Source of the DNA: Phycisphaerales bacterium
GTDB taxonomy: Bacteria; Planctomycetota; Phycisphaerae; Phycisphaerales; UBA1924
Length of the DNA stretch: 24,627 nucleotides
Assembly: GCA_003511945.1 (NCBI GenBank)
Contig: DOJA01000342.1
Location: forward strand, 313-24,939
Reading direction: 5' to 3'
Below the pieces are notes generated by a model, which was not told the origin of the DNA, ran no database searches, and saw only the letters and a list, made by a program, of their open reading frames with translations. Made by a program: the position numbers and the translations under genes. Positions 23,496-24,627 of the stretch are shown here, piece after piece (position 1 is the stretch's first letter; each line of letters starts with the position of its first letter).

Positions 23496-24130
23496 TACGG
23501 ATCGTGACGGTATCTCGTGCGCGTTCGTCGCATGATCGGGTTGCGCGATCTGATCTGGTGCGGGATGATGTGCGCGGCAGGGATGTGCAGCGCATCCTGC
23601 GCGAGGAGTTCGGCCTCACGCGCTCGCTCATCGCCGCGTACAACAACCTTCACCGCCTGGGCTGCTCGTGCCTGGCGCCGCGCTCGCGGCGCTCGCGGCA
23701 CAAGAGGCAGGCCCTCCAGGCCCAGAGGACATTCAAGAACGACAGCGCCCCCCTTTGTGAAGGCCGTGCGCGCCGCGGTCGCCCCGCCCGGCGACCGCGT
23801 GCGCGTCTTCCTGAGGATTCTGAGGGATGAGCTGGACGAGCCCGATCAGGGGTTCTCATCATGGACCAGGCCGGCTGGCACAAGGCAAGGCGGCTCGTCG
23901 TGCCGGAGAACATCACGGTCCTGTACCTGCCGCCGTACAGCCCGGAGCTCAACCCCGTGGAGCGTGTGTGGGCGTACCTGCGGAGCCACTACCTCAGCAA
24001 CCTGGCGTACAGGGACTACGACCACCTTCTCGACGCCGGAGCCGACGCGTGGCAACGGCTCACGCCCGAGACTCTCAGATCCGTCTGCGCCCTCGACTAC
24101 ATCATGCCAGAGGAAGAGCGGTGAAGCGTA
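23496..24130 (+). mobile_element. Decayed IS630-family insertion sequence
   Basis: A 635-nt remnant including flanking TA dinucleotides at 23496-23497 and 24129-24130, the usual IS630 target duplication. Short imperfect inverted ends can be seen (CGGATC at the left, GAAGCG read inward at the right). With the flanks the boundaries read TGATACG and CGTATCA. Removing one TA and the insert restores TGATATCA, a plausible palindromic target. The element is too short for an intact IS630 (about 1.1 kb), and its transposase is broken. The exact ends are inferred, not proven. Confidence 0.65.
23504..24124 (+). pseudogene. IS630-family transposase, frameshifted and internally deleted
   Basis: Three pieces are visible in order. 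The first is a winged-helix part (VRGRDVQRILREEFGL, then NNLHRLGCSCLAPR) in the frame of 23504. The second, one base out of frame after the C6 run at 23748-23753, reads FVKAVRAAVAPPGDRVRVF and then jumps to LRILRDELDEPDQ. The third, after a lost G in the run at 23849-23852, returns to the first frame (MDQAGWHKARRLVVPEN, LPPYSPELNPVERVW) and ends at 24124. The jump after RVRVF removes the central part of the DDE domain with the first catalytic aspartate. The second aspartate (MDQAG) and the last glutamate (NPVE) remain. The protein cannot be active. The start position is approximate, since the N-terminus also looks short. Confidence 0.85.
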
Positions 24131-24364
24131 TCACAGGCGCTGGATCAGGCTTGGAGGGGCAGGCCCGGCCTCCACCCTCTTCGCCGAAGCCGCGCACAAG
24201 GGCGCCGCCCACGCAGTCATGCGTCAGGTGTAGCATTCACGAAGTCCATCAAGTGGACAGGGCAATGGGAATAGGCGTGCCTCATCGGTTATTCCCGCTT
24301 TGATTCAAGTCACTCACCCCGCGGTCCGCTGATGGGCCGCGTTGGTTCACCAGGATCCCAACCC
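24131..24364. other. Intergenic region after the IS remnant
   Basis: No gene is evident. A short open stretch ending at the stop at 24231-24233 reads TLFAEAAHKGAAHAVMRQV and may be a random or leftover coding tail. An inverted repeat GGGAATA (24267-24273) / TATTCCC (24290-24296) with a 16-nt loop lies next to a lower-GC patch, and TAGCAT at 24228-24235 could be part of a promoter. CGCGGTCC and GGGCCGCG near 24319-24341 form a second imperfect hairpin just upstream of the last gene. Confidence 0.35.
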
Positions 24365-24627
24365 ATGCGCGTGACCGTCACCGACGCCGACATCCAGCGT
24401 GCCTTCGAGATCGTGAAGGACGACCCGTGCTTCGCCGAGAGTGTGGCCGCCATGATGGCGGGCAGACGCCCCGGCGAGATGCTCCAGGCCATGAGCCTGC
24501 GCCCCGAACTGCTCTCGGGCTTCAGCGCGATGGGCGCGGGCTTCTACCCCGGCGGGATCGTCGAGCGCGACCTCAAGGAACTGGTCATCCTCGAGTCGTC
24601 CCGCTCCAACGCCTGCCAGTTCTGCAC
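24365..24627 (+). CDS. AhpD/carboxymuconolactone decarboxylase-like protein (3' partial)
   Basis: The first 87 residues of a small alpha-helical, probably redox-active protein, cut by the window end. AGGA (24352-24355) precedes the ATG by 9 nt. The segment LQAMSLRPELLSGFSAMGAGFYPGG followed by VERDLKELVILESSRSNACQFC matches the CMD/AhpD pattern, with the paired cysteines C84-x-x-C87. In AhpD-like proteins these reduce peroxides or partner thiols, often with a downstream histidine that is not visible here. It is separated from the upstream cluster by the IS remnant, so it probably starts a new transcription unit. Confidence 0.82.
   Translation, partial: MRVTVTDADIQRAFEIVKDDPCFAESVAAMMAGRRPGEMLQAMSLRPELLSGFSAMGAGFYPGGIVERDLKELVILESSRSNACQFC

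Noticed and set aside
20120..23830. 1236-codon plus-strand open frame across MFS, asparaginase and porin genes
   Set aside because: It reads as Arg/Pro/His-rich noise until about 23500. Only its last part, the IS630 winged-helix piece, is real coding sequence.
24147..24233. Short open stretch ending TLFAEAAHKGAAHAVMRQV
   Set aside because: Too short, without a start codon or ribosome site, and not recognisable as part of a known protein; possibly random.
1..24627. CRISPR arrays, tRNA or rRNA genes, riboswitches
   Set aside because: No regularly spaced direct repeats, cloverleaf sequences or conserved rRNA segments were found; most intergenic gaps are short.

Overview
This is a high-GC bacterial segment with strongly GC-ending codons and no plasmid, phage or CRISPR signals. 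The best taxonomic clue is the secreted protein at 2484-5399. It ends in two dockerin-like F-hand repeats of the type D-x-N-x-D-x3-D...WG, a C-terminal module common in secreted proteins of Planctomycetota, especially Phycisphaerae. Lipoprotein efflux parts and an OprB-like porin indicate a Gram-negative envelope. I infer a Phycisphaerae-like planctomycete; this is an inference from gene style, not a match to a known genome.

Layout. (1) 1-781: a PilZ/YcgR-like c-di-GMP receptor cut by the window edge, starting beside a C15G6 homopolymer. (2) 901-2280: an MFS-type permease flanked by GC-rich palindromic elements. (3) 2484-5399: a large secreted repeat protein with an Ig-like domain and a dockerin-like tail. 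(4) 5736-11723: a complete RND tripartite efflux operon (lipoprotein adaptor, inner-membrane pump, NodT-type outer-membrane lipoprotein). (5) 11914-13212, minus strand: a ThrE-type amino acid exporter. (6) 13421-23495, plus strand: a run of seven genes: SLC13/RCK_C permease, AbgT-family transporter, M20 peptidase, glutaminase, 14-TM MFS permease, L-asparaginase and an OprB-like porin. (7) 23496-24130: a decayed IS630-family element. (8) 24365-end: the start of an AhpD/CMD-like protein.

The most coherent module is region 6 with the divergent ThrE. Its porin, uptake permeases, peptidase, glutaminase and asparaginase could together import small peptides and amides and release glutamate, aspartate and ammonia. 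ThrE could vent excess amino acids. Each family is recognisable; the grouping as one pathway is inference.

The most unusual whole-window signal is that the tetranucleotide ACGT appears to be absent from all 24.6 kb. Other palindromes made of the same four bases (AGCT, TCGA, GATC, GTAC, CATG, TGCA) are common. The absence is visible in codon choice: Asp, Asn, His and Tyr normally use C-ending codons here but switch to GAT/AAT/CAT/TAT before valine GTN codons. This suggests long-standing selection against ACGT, for example by a restriction or modification system with that recognition site.
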